Assembly: GCF_009789575.1 (NCBI RefSeq)
Contig: NZ_CP046908.1
Location: forward strand, 930,001-994,000
Length of the DNA stretch: 64,000 nucleotides
Direction: 5' to 3'
Source of the DNA: Stappia indica
Lineage (GTDB): Bacteria > Pseudomonadota > Alphaproteobacteria > Rhizobiales > Stappiaceae
The notes beneath the pieces are model-generated. The model ran no database searches and was not told where the DNA came from. It was given only the letters and a program-made list of their open reading frames with translations. The position numbers and the translations under genes were made by a program. Below, piece by piece: positions 8,328 through 16,525 of the stretch (position 1 is its first letter; every line of letters begins with the position of its first letter).

Positions 8328-9650
8328 CTATGTCAGGGCAAGCGTCAGGAAGGGAAACAGCGCGATCAGCGCGAGCGAGCCGAGCATGACAGCCATGAAG
8401 GGCACGGTGCCGAGGAAGATCTGCTCCACGCCGACGCTCGGGTCGGCCAGCGTGTTGTGCACCGTGAAGACGGAGATGCCGAAGGGCGGCGTCAAGAGGC
8501 CGATCTCCACCGCGATGACGGTGACGATGCCGAAATGGATGAGGTCGAAGCCCATCGACTGGGCGATGGGCGCGGCGATGGGCACCATGATCAGCAGGAT
8601 CGAGCTGCTGTCGAGGATCATGCCGAGCAGCAGCAGCAGCACGACATAGAGCATGAGGAAGCCGTAAGGGCCGAAGCCGCTCATCCGCACCACGTCGCCG
8701 ATGGCGTTGGGAATGCCGGCGACCGACAGCATGCGGCTGTAGAAGCCGGCCGCGATCAGCAGGATCAGGATGCCGACGGAGACCGTGCCGGTCTGCTTCA
8801 GGACCTCCCAGATGCGGTGGCGGTCGAGCTTGCGGCGGGCAAGCGCGATGACCAGCGCGCCGAAGGCGCCGACGCCGCCGGCCTCCGTCGGGGTGAAGAA
8901 GCCGCTGTAGAGGCCGCCGAGCACCAGGACGACGAGCAGCAGGATCGGCAGCAGCTTGACCGCGATCTCGCCCCCGCCCATCTCGCGCTCGCGGGTGGCC
9001 ATGCGCGCGGCGGCGGACGGATCGGTGAAGACGAAGCCGGGACGGAAGCGGGCGAGCAGCATGATCACCGCGACGAAGCCCAACGCGAGCATCAGGCCGG
9101 GAATGACGCCGGCAACGAACATGCGCCCGATGGAGACCTCGGCGAGTACGCCGTAGATGATCAACAGCAGGCTCGGCGGGATCAGCATGCCGAGGACGGA
9201 ACTGCCGGCGACGGTGCCGGCGGAAAAGCCCGCGCGGTAGCCGTGGCGGCGCATCTCCGGCACCGCGACGCGGGTGAAGACGGCGGCCGAGGCGATGGAG
9301 ACGCCGGTGACGGCGGCAAAGACCGTGTTGGCGGCGACGGTGGCGACGCCGAGCCCGCCGGCGATCCGCCGCAGCAGGCTTTCGGCGACCTCGAACGTGT
9401 CGCGCCCGACATTGGAGACGCTGACGAGGAGCCCCATCAGCACGAAGAGCGGGATGGTGGCGAAGAGATAGTCGGCGATGCCGTTATAGGCGGTGATCGA
9501 CAGGAGCCGCATGGCGAGCTCGAAATTGTCGCGGATGATCCACACGCCGGCAAAGGCGACGGCGAACAGCGCCACCGCGATCTGCATGCCCAGCAGCACC
9601 AGGAAGATGAGCGCGGCGATCAGCAGGACGCCGATGGTCAGGGCGGTCAT
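8328..9650 (-). CDS. dctM: TRAP transporter large permease (DctM)
   Basis: A 440-residue membrane protein with about 12-13 hydrophobic segments, the size and pattern of TRAP large subunits. Recognisable blocks include AVFTRVAVPEMRRHGY, VLGMLIPPSLLLIIYG and the C-terminal GILTPPFG-like motif (IGLLTPPFGISVFTVH). It forms the ion-coupled translocation channel with DctQ and takes substrate from DctP. Its start overlaps the dctQ stop by ATGA (9647-9650), indicating translational coupling. Gene order P-Q-M on the minus strand is the classical one. Confidence 0.95.
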   Translation of the reverse strand: MTALTIGVLLIAALIFLVLLGMQIAVALFAVAFAGVWIIRDNFELAMRLLSITAYNGIADYLFATIPLFVLMGLLVSVSNVGRDTFEVAESLLRRIAGGLGVATVAANTVFAAVTGVSIASAAVFTRVAVPEMRRHGYRAGFSAGTVAGSSVLGMLIPPSLLLIIYGVLAEVSIGRMFVAGVIPGLMLALGFVAVIMLLARFRPGFVFTDPSAAARMATREREMGGGEIAVKLLPILLLVVLVLGGLYSGFFTPTEAGGVGAFGALVIALARRKLDRHRIWEVLKQTGTVSVGILILLIAAGFYSRMLSVAGIPNAIGDVVRMSGFGPYGFLMLYVVLLLLLGMILDSSSILLIMVPIAAPIAQSMGFDLIHFGIVTVIAVEIGLLTPPFGISVFTVHNTLADPSVGVEQIFLGTVPFMAVMLGSLALIALFPFLTLALT

Positions 9651-10201
9651 GGACGGGCCTTCCGATAGGCAGAAAGATGCGAGACGGCGACCGCGAGATA
9701 GGCGGCGACGGCAAAGCCCGAGCCGATGACGATGATGGCGCGGAACGGCAGGGTGGGAATGGTGAAGACGCCCTGGACGCCGAAATACTCGCTGCCGCGC
9801 CAGGCGCCGACCGTATCCGGCCAGGCGGAATAGAGGATCGCCAGGAAGACGGCGGCGCCGACCAGCGAGAACAGCGCGTCGACCAGCGCCATCAGGCGAG
9901 GCGTCGCGCGCTCCAGCCCGCGCACGAAGAAGTCGGCCCGGGTCATCCGGCCGCTGAGAATGGCGGAGGAGACCTGCAGGAAGACGATGGCGACGACCGA
10001 GCGGGCGCAGACCTCGGCGACGCCGGTGATCGGGGCATTGAGCAGGTTGCGGCCGACCACGTCGGCGACGATGGCCAGCATCATCGCGAAGATCCAGATC
10101 GTGCCGATGGCGGCCAGCGCATTGGCGGCAAGCCCCAGCAGGCCGCCGCTCGCCGGTGGCGCACTCGCCTCGCCGGCCTCCAGGTCGATTTCCTCAGCCA
10201 T
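9647..10201 (-). CDS. dctQ: TRAP transporter small permease (DctQ)
   Basis: A 184-residue protein with four hydrophobic segments as in DctQ (PF04290). The start at ATG 10201 follows GGGGGAGA; the first 25 residues are acidic and cytoplasmic, and the first helix begins near LLGLAANALAAIG. Blocks such as VVGRNLLNAPITGVAEV and the conserved RxRAHI-like region (ADFFVRGLERATPR) agree with the family. It scaffolds DctM in the inner membrane. A strong hairpin separates it from dctP upstream, and it overlaps dctM downstream. Confidence 0.92.
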   Translation of the reverse strand: MAEEIDLEAGEASAPPASGGLLGLAANALAAIGTIWIFAMMLAIVADVVGRNLLNAPITGVAEVCARSVVAIVFLQVSSAILSGRMTRADFFVRGLERATPRLMALVDALFSLVGAAVFLAILYSAWPDTVGAWRGSEYFGVQGVFTIPTLPFRAIIVIGSGFAVAAYLAVAVSHLSAYRKARP

Positions 10202-10261
10202 CGTCTCCCCCGCTGGCTTTTCGCGTGATGCGCCGCTTGCCTCCCCCTGGCCGGCAAGCAA

Positions 10262-10290
10262 GTCCCGCCCGGCAAGCGGCCGGGCGGGAC
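10262..10290 (-). terminator. Hairpin between dctP and dctQ
   Basis: A perfect 12-bp inverted repeat, GTCCCGCCCGGC / GCCGGGCGGGAC, with a 5-base loop (AAGCG). No run of T follows on the minus strand, so it is more likely a 3'-end-stabilising or partially terminating element. Such an element would raise the amount of binding-protein message over permease message. Confidence 0.6.
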
Positions 10291-10311
10291 GGTCATTGCA
10301 GCGTCAGGATA

Positions 10312-11370
10312 TTACAGACCTTCGTCCCATGCGCGCAGCGGCTCGATACCGCGCTCGCGCAGGGCCGCGAAATAGGCCTTGAGCACGGTCTTGGCCGGCT
10401 CGCCGCCGGTCGCCAGCCAGGGCTCGACGATGTTCGGCAGGTTGTTCACCCACTTGCGCTTCTCCTCCTCGGGAAGCTCGCGGATCTCCAGGCCCGCCGC
10501 CTGCATCTCGGTGATGGCGGTGGTCGCCTTCTCCGTGACATAGGCGCCGTGACGCTTGGAGGTCTCCTTGCCGGCGGCGCGGAACGCGGCCTGCACATCC
10601 TCCGGCAGACCGTCGAAGAAGGTCTTGTTGACGGCGATGCCGCCGAAATACATCGAGCCGATGCCGACGCGGGTGAGCTTCGGCGCGACCTCGTAGACGC
10701 GGGTCGGCAGAATGCCCGAGGCGAAGGACAGCGTACCCTCGGTCACGCCGGTCTGGATATTGGTGTAGTAGGTGGTCAGCGCGCCGTCGACGGGCGTCGC
10801 GCCGGTGTCGCGCAGCCAGTTGGCCGAGGTGCCCGGCGCGTTCAGCTTGCGGTTCTGCAGATCGGCGAGGCTGTTCACCTCGAACGTGGCATAGATGTCG
10901 TAGCTGTCGGTGATCAGCGACGACAGGTGCACCATGTTCTGCTCGGCCCAGCTGTCGCGCAGCTCCGGGAGTTCGTCGGTGAGCTTGTCGAAGATCTCGA
11001 TCAAGAGCTCATGGTCGCCGGTGGCGAAGGGCGTGAAGTAGGTGACGTTCTGGAGCGGCATGGTGGCGCCCTCCCAGACCGTGCCGACCATGCCGACATC
11101 GACGATGCCGTCGCGCACCGCCTCGCGGGTGTCGGTGAACTTGTAGAGCGTGCCGCCGTAGGACTCGACCCAGTTGACCTTGTACTCGCCCTTTTCGGCG
11201 AGCAGGCGGTCGACCTCCGGCTGGAAGCCGTTCTTCATCGCCCAGGCCCAGATATTGGCCTCCGGATGGCTGGAGCCGATGTTGACGGTGATGGTCTGCT
11301 GGGCGCTGGCCGGAACGGCGAAGACCGTCCCCGCAAGCGCGGCTGCCACGATGAGATGCTGGAACTTCAT
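10312..11370 (-). CDS. dctP: TRAP transporter solute-binding protein (DctP family)
   Basis: A 352-residue periplasmic protein with a clear Sec signal peptide (MKFQHLIVAAALAGTVFAVPASA, cleaved before QQTITVN). The mature part matches the DctP fold (PF03480), with NRKLNAPGTSANWLRDTGATPV around the expected substrate-carboxylate-binding Arg region. TRAP binding proteins of this class take up organic acids such as C4-dicarboxylates, sialic acid, ectoine or aromatic acids. Here the neighbouring molybdenum hydroxylase and aldolase suggest a carboxylate that is hydroxylated after uptake. It lies 59 bases downstream of the hydroxylase large subunit on the same strand. Confidence 0.94.
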   Translation of the reverse strand: MKFQHLIVAAALAGTVFAVPASAQQTITVNIGSSHPEANIWAWAMKNGFQPEVDRLLAEKGEYKVNWVESYGGTLYKFTDTREAVRDGIVDVGMVGTVWEGATMPLQNVTYFTPFATGDHELLIEIFDKLTDELPELRDSWAEQNMVHLSSLITDSYDIYATFEVNSLADLQNRKLNAPGTSANWLRDTGATPVDGALTTYYTNIQTGVTEGTLSFASGILPTRVYEVAPKLTRVGIGSMYFGGIAVNKTFFDGLPEDVQAAFRAAGKETSKRHGAYVTEKATTAITEMQAAGLEIRELPEEEKRKWVNNLPNIVEPWLATGGEPAKTVLKAYFAALRERGIEPLRAWDEGL

Positions 11371-11429
11371 GGTCTTCCTCCCCAGTTCGGCCCCGCCAGC
11401 GGACGGGGCCCGGCACCCTTGAGGGCGCG

Positions 11430-13805
11430 TTACACGACCCCGAGCGCAGCCAGGATCCTGGCCGGCGTGAAGGGCATTTCGGTCACCCGCCCTCCCAGCG
11501 GGCGCAAGGCGTCGTTGATGGCGTTCATCACGGCCGCCGGCGCGCCGGCGGTGCCGGCCTCGCCCGCGCCCTTGGCGCCGAGCACGGACTCCTTCGTCGG
11601 CGTCTCCACATGGCCGATCACCATGTCCGGCATCTCCGCCGCCATCGGCACGAGATAGTCAGCCATGTTGGCATTGAGCAGCTGGCCGTCCTCGTCGTAG
11701 TGGCACTCCTCGTAGAGCGCCCCGCCGATGCCCTGGACGATGCCGCCGCGGATCTGCTCGTCGACCAGCTGCGGGTTGATCACCCGGCCGCAATCCTCCA
11801 CGCACCAGTGCTTCAGCAGCTTGACGAAGCCCGTTTCCGTGTCGACCTCGAGATAGCTCGCCTGGACGCCGTTGGTGAAGGCGAAGGGATAGTCCGAGGT
11901 GATGAAATGGCGGGTCTGCACCAGCTCGCGCGGCAGGCCCTTGGGCAGCGTGTCGCCGCGGAAATAGACGATGCGGCCGAGTTCCTCCAGCGGCATGCGC
12001 GCCTCGCCCGTGGCCTTGTCGGCGACCGCACCGTCGACGATGTCGAGCCCGTCGGCCGAGGCCTGCAGCATGGAGGCGGCGACGGTGAGGATGCTCTCCT
12101 TCAGCGCAAGGCCGGCCTGGAGCGCCGCCTCGCCGCCGATGCCGGCGCCGCGCGAGGCCCAGGTGCCGCCGCCATAGGGCGTCGTCTGGGTGTCGCCGGT
12201 GATCACCTTGACCCGCCCGACCGGCACGCCGACCGCCTCGGCGACGACCTGCGCCAGCATCGCCTCGGTGCCCTGGCCCTGCTCGGTAACACCCGACATG
12301 GCGACGACGCTGCCGTCCGGGTCCATGCGCACGGTGCAGCCGTCCTGCGCCGAGATGCGCGCACCGCCGATGCCATACATGAACGGGCTCGGGTTGGTCA
12401 GCTCGATGAAGCTGGCGATGCCGATGCCGCGATAAATGCCCTTCTCGCGCAGGGCCGCCTGCTCGGCCCGAAGGCCCTCATAGTCCATCAGCTCCAGCAG
12501 CTTGGCGAGCGAGGCGTGATGCGACAGGCCCTCGAAGCGCATGTTGGCCGGCGAGGTGTAGGGATAGGCATCGTCCGCAATCAGGTTGCGGCGGCGGATC
12601 TCGACCGGATCCATGCCCAGCGCCTCGGCCGCGAAGTCGACGAGGCCTTCGGTGATCGCCGCGGCGATGGGATGGCCGACGGCGCGATACTGGCAGGTCG
12701 GCGTCTTGTTCTGCAGCACCACGGTGGTGCGGGCCCGGTAGGCGGCGAAGTCGTAGGGGCCGCCGCACAGGTTGACCACCTGGTTGCCCTCGATGGCCGA
12801 GGTGCGCGGATAGACCGAGTACGGGCCGATGCCGGTCCAGTCGTCGACGTCGATGGCAAGGATCCGGCCCTCGCCGTCGACGGCGATGCGCGCGTCGATC
12901 TCGTGGTCGCGGGCGTGAATGTCGGTGGCGAAGCTCTCGATCCGGTCGGCGATGAACTTGACCGGCCGGCCCATCGCCTTGGCGATCGCCGCCGTTGCCA
13001 TCTCGTCCGGATAGACGTGGACCTTGATGCCGTAGGAGCCGCCAACATCGCCGCAGATCACCCGGACCTTGCCTTCCGGCAGGTCGAGATGGCGGGCGAT
13101 GATGCTCTGCATCATGTGCGGCGCCTGGGTGGAGTGATGGACGGTCATCTGGCCTTCGGCCGGATTGTAGTCCGCAAGGATCGAGCGCGGCTCGAGGCAC
13201 ACGCCGGTGTGACGGCCGGTCTTGAAGCTGGCCTCGACCACCGTGTGCGCCTCGGCGAAGACCGTGTCGACCTCGCCCTGCTCGTGCAGGCGGCGGAAGG
13301 TGAGGTTGTCGCCGAGATCAGGATGGATGAGCGGCGTTTCCGCGTCGAGCGCGGTGCGGATGTCGGTGACGACGGGCAGCGGATCGTACTCCACCTCCAC
13401 CAGCGCCGCCCCGTCCTCGGCCGCCGCGCGGCTGTCCGCGACGACGGCGACGACCGCCTCGCCGGTCCAGGTGACCCGGTCGACGGCCAGCGCGTGCTGG
13501 GGCGCCGACTTCAGCCCCTTGAGATGGGCGAGCACCGCCACCCAGGGCGTGCAATGCTCGGCAAGCTCGGTGCCGGTGAAGATGCGGCGCACGCCGCGCA
13601 CGGCGCGAGCCTCCTGCGTGTCCACCGACAGGATGCGCGCATGAGCGTGCGGGCTGCGCACAAAGGCGACATGCAGCATGCGCGGCAGCACGATGTCGTC
13701 GACATAACGGCCGCGCCCTTCCACCAGGCGGCGGGCATTGGGCCGGGGAACCGTACGGCCGATATAGCTGTTGGGCCGGTCGGGATTGCCGAAATTGATG
13801 GTCAT
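11430..13805 (-). CDS. Molybdenum hydroxylase large subunit (xanthine dehydrogenase/CoxL family)
   Basis: A 791-residue molybdopterin-binding catalytic subunit of the xanthine oxidase family. It opens MTINFGNPDRPNSYIGR and has the conserved RRLVEGRGRYVDD near residue 27 and the catalytic-Glu region KGAGEAGTAGAPAAVMNAIN near the C-terminus. The substrate-channel loop reads QYRAVGHPIA, not the AYRCSFR loop of true CO dehydrogenase nor the common AYRGAGRPE form, so the substrate is probably an unusual heterocycle, aldehyde or carboxylate. Its ATG overlaps the stop of the 2Fe-2S subunit gene (ATGA). Together with the M and S subunits it would form a cytoplasmic heterotrimer that hydroxylates the substrate with water-derived oxygen. 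Confidence 0.93.
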   Translation of the reverse strand: MTINFGNPDRPNSYIGRTVPRPNARRLVEGRGRYVDDIVLPRMLHVAFVRSPHAHARILSVDTQEARAVRGVRRIFTGTELAEHCTPWVAVLAHLKGLKSAPQHALAVDRVTWTGEAVVAVVADSRAAAEDGAALVEVEYDPLPVVTDIRTALDAETPLIHPDLGDNLTFRRLHEQGEVDTVFAEAHTVVEASFKTGRHTGVCLEPRSILADYNPAEGQMTVHHSTQAPHMMQSIIARHLDLPEGKVRVICGDVGGSYGIKVHVYPDEMATAAIAKAMGRPVKFIADRIESFATDIHARDHEIDARIAVDGEGRILAIDVDDWTGIGPYSVYPRTSAIEGNQVVNLCGGPYDFAAYRARTTVVLQNKTPTCQYRAVGHPIAAAITEGLVDFAAEALGMDPVEIRRRNLIADDAYPYTSPANMRFEGLSHHASLAKLLELMDYEGLRAEQAALREKGIYRGIGIASFIELTNPSPFMYGIGGARISAQDGCTVRMDPDGSVVAMSGVTEQGQGTEAMLAQVVAEAVGVPVGRVKVITGDTQTTPYGGGTWASRGAGIGGEAALQAGLALKESILTVAASMLQASADGLDIVDGAVADKATGEARMPLEELGRIVYFRGDTLPKGLPRELVQTRHFITSDYPFAFTNGVQASYLEVDTETGFVKLLKHWCVEDCGRVINPQLVDEQIRGGIVQGIGGALYEECHYDEDGQLLNANMADYLVPMAAEMPDMVIGHVETPTKESVLGAKGAGEAGTAGAPAAVMNAINDALRPLGGRVTEMPFTPARILAALGVV

Positions 13806-14317
13806 GCCGAGACCTCCTCGCCCCGCGCGCGGGCCCCCGCGACGGTCTCGATGGCATCGACCACCGCTTCGTAGCCGGTGCAGCGGCAGTAATTGCCGGA
13901 AATGTGCTCGCGGATCGCCTCGCGGCTCGGCTGCCCGTCCTGCGCAAGGATGTCGGCGGCGGCGAACAGCATGCCCGGCGTGCAGAAGCCGCATTGCAGG
14001 GCATTGCGCTCCACGAAGGCGGCCTGCAGGTCGGCAAGCGCGCCGGTCTCGGTCAGGCCCTCGACGGTCCAGACCTCGGCGCCGTCGAGCTGGGCGGCCA
14101 GCATCAGGCAGCCGCGCACGATCTCGCCGTCGACCTGCAGCGTGCAGGCGCCGCACACCCCGTGCTCGCAGCCCGCATGGGCGCCGGTGAGGCCGAGATC
14201 GAGGCGGAGGAAGTCGACGAGATGGCGGGAAACATCGACACGGGCATCGACCGGCTCGCCGTTGACGGTGAGCGAGATGTCGACGCGGGTGGGAAAGCTC
14301 TGCGCGGTATCGGACAT
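13802..14317 (-). CDS. Molybdenum hydroxylase 2Fe-2S subunit (CoxS-like)
   Basis: A 171-residue iron-sulfur subunit with two [2Fe-2S] centres. The plant-ferredoxin-like N-terminal cluster is bound by GCEHGVCGACTLQVDG plus the later Cys in RGCLM. The C-terminal helical cluster uses CGFCTPGM and NYCRCTGY. The length is typical (about 150-175). It passes electrons from the molybdenum site to the FAD subunit. The gene sits between M and L subunit genes, 9 bases after the former and overlapping the latter by four. Confidence 0.95.
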   Translation of the reverse strand: MSDTAQSFPTRVDISLTVNGEPVDARVDVSRHLVDFLRLDLGLTGAHAGCEHGVCGACTLQVDGEIVRGCLMLAAQLDGAEVWTVEGLTETGALADLQAAFVERNALQCGFCTPGMLFAAADILAQDGQPSREAIREHISGNYCRCTGYEAVVDAIETVAGARARGEEVSA

Positions 14318-14326
14318 GTCGGACCT

Positions 14327-15154
14327 TCAGGAACGTGTCGCGGCAAGGGCGCGGCGCAGCAGCACCCGCGCCAGATGAAGACGGACGGCAGCCGGAGCAT
14401 GGACGTCGTCGAGCGGCTGCAGGTCGCCCTCAAGCAGCTCGGCCGCATCGTCCGGCGAGGCGCCGCGGTCGATGGCGGCCATCGCGCCGGTGGCGAGGAT
14501 CGGCGTCGGCCCGACGCCGAAGAAGGCCGCGCGGACACCGGACGGACGGTCGACCAGCACGATGCCGGCCAGCGCGTAGTCGCCGGAGCGGCGCGCCAGC
14601 TCCATGGTGGTCTGGCGCTCGCCGGCCACCGCCACCGGCACCTCGACGGCGACGATCATCTCGTCCTCGGCAAGGTCCGTGGTGAACAGGTCGATGAAGA
14701 AGTCGCCGGCCCGCACGCGGCGCTCGCCGGCCGGCCCGCGCAGCACGATCACAGCATCCAGCGCCAGCATGCAGGCGGGCAGCTCGGCAGCCGGGTCCGC
14801 ATAGGCGAGCGAGCCGCCGATGGTGCCGCGGTTGCGGATCGCCGCATGGGCAATGAGCGGCGCTGCCTGCGCAATCGCCGGCACATGGCGGGCGACGAGA
14901 TCGGAGGCGGCAAGCTCCCGGTGGCGGGTCAGCGCGCCGATGCGCAGTTGCTCGCCGACGAGCTCGATGCCCGACAGCTCGGCAACGCCGTTGATGTCGA
15001 TGAGGGCGGTTTCGCCGGCCAGTCGCAGGTTGAGCGATGCAATGAGGCTCTGCCCGCCGGCAAGGATGCGCGCCTCGCCCCGCGACTGCTCCAGCAGGGA
15101 AATGGCGTGCGCAAGATCGTTCGCCCGGATGTATCCGGCCGCTGCGGCTTTCAT
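14327..15154 (-). CDS. Molybdenum hydroxylase FAD subunit (CoxM-like)
   Basis: A 275-residue FAD-binding subunit of the xanthine dehydrogenase family (PF00941/PF03450). The two FAD-binding loops are visible as ARILAGGQSLIASLNLR near residue 30 and AIRNRGTIGGSLAYADP near residue 106. It receives electrons from the [2Fe-2S] subunit and hands them to an acceptor. It is the first gene of the minus-strand operon M-S-L-dctP-dctQ-dctM-aldolase. The divergent TetR gene begins 220 bases away, and a palindrome in between is a likely operator. Confidence 0.94.
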   Translation of the reverse strand: MKAAAAGYIRANDLAHAISLLEQSRGEARILAGGQSLIASLNLRLAGETALIDINGVAELSGIELVGEQLRIGALTRHRELAASDLVARHVPAIAQAAPLIAHAAIRNRGTIGGSLAYADPAAELPACMLALDAVIVLRGPAGERRVRAGDFFIDLFTTDLAEDEMIVAVEVPVAVAGERQTTMELARRSGDYALAGIVLVDRPSGVRAAFFGVGPTPILATGAMAAIDRGASPDDAAELLEGDLQPLDDVHAPAAVRLHLARVLLRRALAATRS

Positions 15155-15260
15155 CTCGATGTCCTCCCCCGTGCCGCCGGATGGCCCGACCTCTCCCCCC
15201 GGAAAGGTTCGCCCCAGAAGGGTTGCCCCAAAAGGCTTGCTGGGCCGGCGGCACGCTCTT

Positions 15261-15278
15261 ATTGATCAAATGATCTAT
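15261..15278. promoter_or_regulatory. Imperfect palindrome between the hydroxylase operon and TetR
   Basis: ATTGATCA-AA-TGATCTAT: two 8-base arms with one mismatch, in an AT-rich island inside otherwise GC-rich DNA, 107 bases upstream of the FAD-subunit start and 97 bases upstream of the TetR start. Position and symmetry fit a TetR operator controlling both directions. Binding is inferred, not shown. Confidence 0.5.
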
Positions 15279-15374
15279 TGCGCCCGGAGAAAAAGCAAGA
15301 GAAAACTTGACGGAGCGGTTTCAGCCCTGAACAAGAGGGCTTTCCAGAAATTCTGCCCCGATGAGCGCAGCGCG

Positions 15375-16079
15375 ATGACCAAGGCTTCCCCTTCCGCAGG
15401 CGACCGCAAGCGCCTGTCCCCCGAAGAGCGACGGGCGATGATCGTGGCCGGCGCGACGGCCTATTTCTCGGAAGTCGGGCTGGAGGGGAACACGCGCGAG
15501 CTGTCGAAGCGGCTCGGCGTCACGCAGTCGCTGATCTTCAATTATTTCAGCACCAAGACCGACCTGCTGGAGGCGGTCTACCGGGCGGTCTATCTCGACC
15601 GCATCTCGCCGGACTGGCCCGCGCTGATCGCCGACCGCAGCCGCTCGATCCACGACCGGGCGCTGACCTTCTACCGCGAATACACGCAGGCGATCTTCAG
15701 CTACGAGTGGATGCGCATCTTCATGTTCTCCGGCCTTGCCGGCGCGGAGCTGAACCGGCGCTACCTGGAACATGTCAGCGGGCTGTTGCTGCGCCCCCTG
15801 ATGGAGGAGTTCCGCCGCGCCGCGCCGGGTCCGCGCAAGCCGGAGATGGAGGACATCTGGAACCTGCACGGCGGCATCATCTATATCGGCATCCGCCGCT
15901 ACGTCTATCAGGTGCCCTGCCCCGACGACCAGGATCCGGCGATCCGCGCCGCGATCGGCCGCTTCGTCGACGCCTTCGACATTCCGTGCGAGCAGGCCTG
16001 CGAGACAGCGGCCACCCAGACCGTGCCCGGCCTGCCGGACGGCAAGGCTCAGGCGAACGCCGACATCACCACCAGGTAG
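15375..16079 (+). CDS. TetR-family transcriptional regulator
   Basis: A 234-residue TetR-type regulator. The helix-turn-helix spans about residues 18-65 (RRAMIVAGATAYFSEVGLEG, ELSKRLGVTQSLIFNYFSTK). The frame is open further upstream, but the protein-like part begins at ATG 15375, and the upstream residues are the reverse of the CoxM gene. The C-terminal ligand domain ends in an unusual tail of about 25 residues. It is divergent from the molybdenum hydroxylase operon and is the natural candidate for its repressor. The 3' end overlaps the convergent membrane-protein gene by 31 bases. Confidence 0.9.
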   Translation: MTKASPSAGDRKRLSPEERRAMIVAGATAYFSEVGLEGNTRELSKRLGVTQSLIFNYFSTKTDLLEAVYRAVYLDRISPDWPALIADRSRSIHDRALTFYREYTQAIFSYEWMRIFMFSGLAGAELNRRYLEHVSGLLLRPLMEEFRRAAPGPRKPEMEDIWNLHGGIIYIGIRRYVYQVPCPDDQDPAIRAAIGRFVDAFDIPCEQACETAATQTVPGLPDGKAQANADITTR

Positions 16080-16453
16080 ATGACGATGAACAGCGGCGGC
16101 ACACCGAGGAAGGCGTCGCCGAACAGGAACAGCTTCAGCAGGAAGAACAGGAAGGCCGAGTAGAGGCACACGGCGAAGGGCAGCAGGAAGCCCGGCGTCA
16201 GCGGCGCGGTCAGCGCCAGCAGCGGGTCGGTCAGCTTGCGCAGCACCACGAAGAAGGTGAGATCGCGGTCCGAGCCGACGAAGAACTCCAGCACCCCGCG
16301 CGAGAACAGGAAGGCGGCAAGCCCGGTCAGCGCGTAGGTGCCGCCCAGGAAGATCGCCACATTGGCGGGAGCGCCGGCGATCAGGAAGGTGCCGAGGGCG
16401 AGCAGGTAGGTGGCGATGAGCAGAAGAATGCCACCGAGCGCGGAAGCTGGCAT
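16049..16453 (-). CDS. Small integral membrane protein, hypothetical
   Basis: A 134-residue, very hydrophobic protein with four or five membrane segments. AAGGGACGG precedes the ATG at 16453. The central part (VVLRKLTDPLLALTAPLTPGF) is reminiscent of the YggT/Ycf19 family, where a similar D-P-hydrophobic block occurs twice, but the match is too loose to assign. It follows the symporter gene on the same strand, beyond a strong terminator, so it probably has its own promoter or depends on readthrough. It overlaps the TetR gene at its 3' end. Confidence 0.7.
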   Translation of the reverse strand: MPASALGGILLLIATYLLALGTFLIAGAPANVAIFLGGTYALTGLAAFLFSRGVLEFFVGSDRDLTFFVVLRKLTDPLLALTAPLTPGFLLPFAVCLYSAFLFFLLKLFLFGDAFLGVPPLFIVIYLVVMSAFA

Positions 16454-16475
16454 GAATGTCCGTCCCTTCGAGGAT

Positions 16476-16505
16476 AAAAAAGCGCAGGGCCCGTGGGCCC
16501 TGCGC
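16476..16505 (-). terminator. Rho-independent terminator after the symporter gene
   Basis: GCGCAGGGCC / GGCCCTGCGC stem with a CGTG loop. On the minus strand it is followed by TTTTTT (16476-16481), so it ends the DUF4212-symporter transcript 20 bases past the symporter stop. The plus-strand flank (CTTGTTTT) gives weaker bidirectional potential. Confidence 0.88.
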
Positions 16506-16525
16506 CTTGTTTTATAGCCGCTTTG

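Noticed and set aside
8457-13874. Long plus-strand frames rich in Asp, His, Arg and Gly
   Set aside because: They are antisense to the TRAP, molybdenum hydroxylase and dctP genes and show the composition of reverse-complement reading.
11430-15154. Aerobic carbon monoxide dehydrogenase
   Set aside because: The large subunit lacks the AYRCSFR loop that defines CoxL; subunit order alone does not prove CO oxidation.
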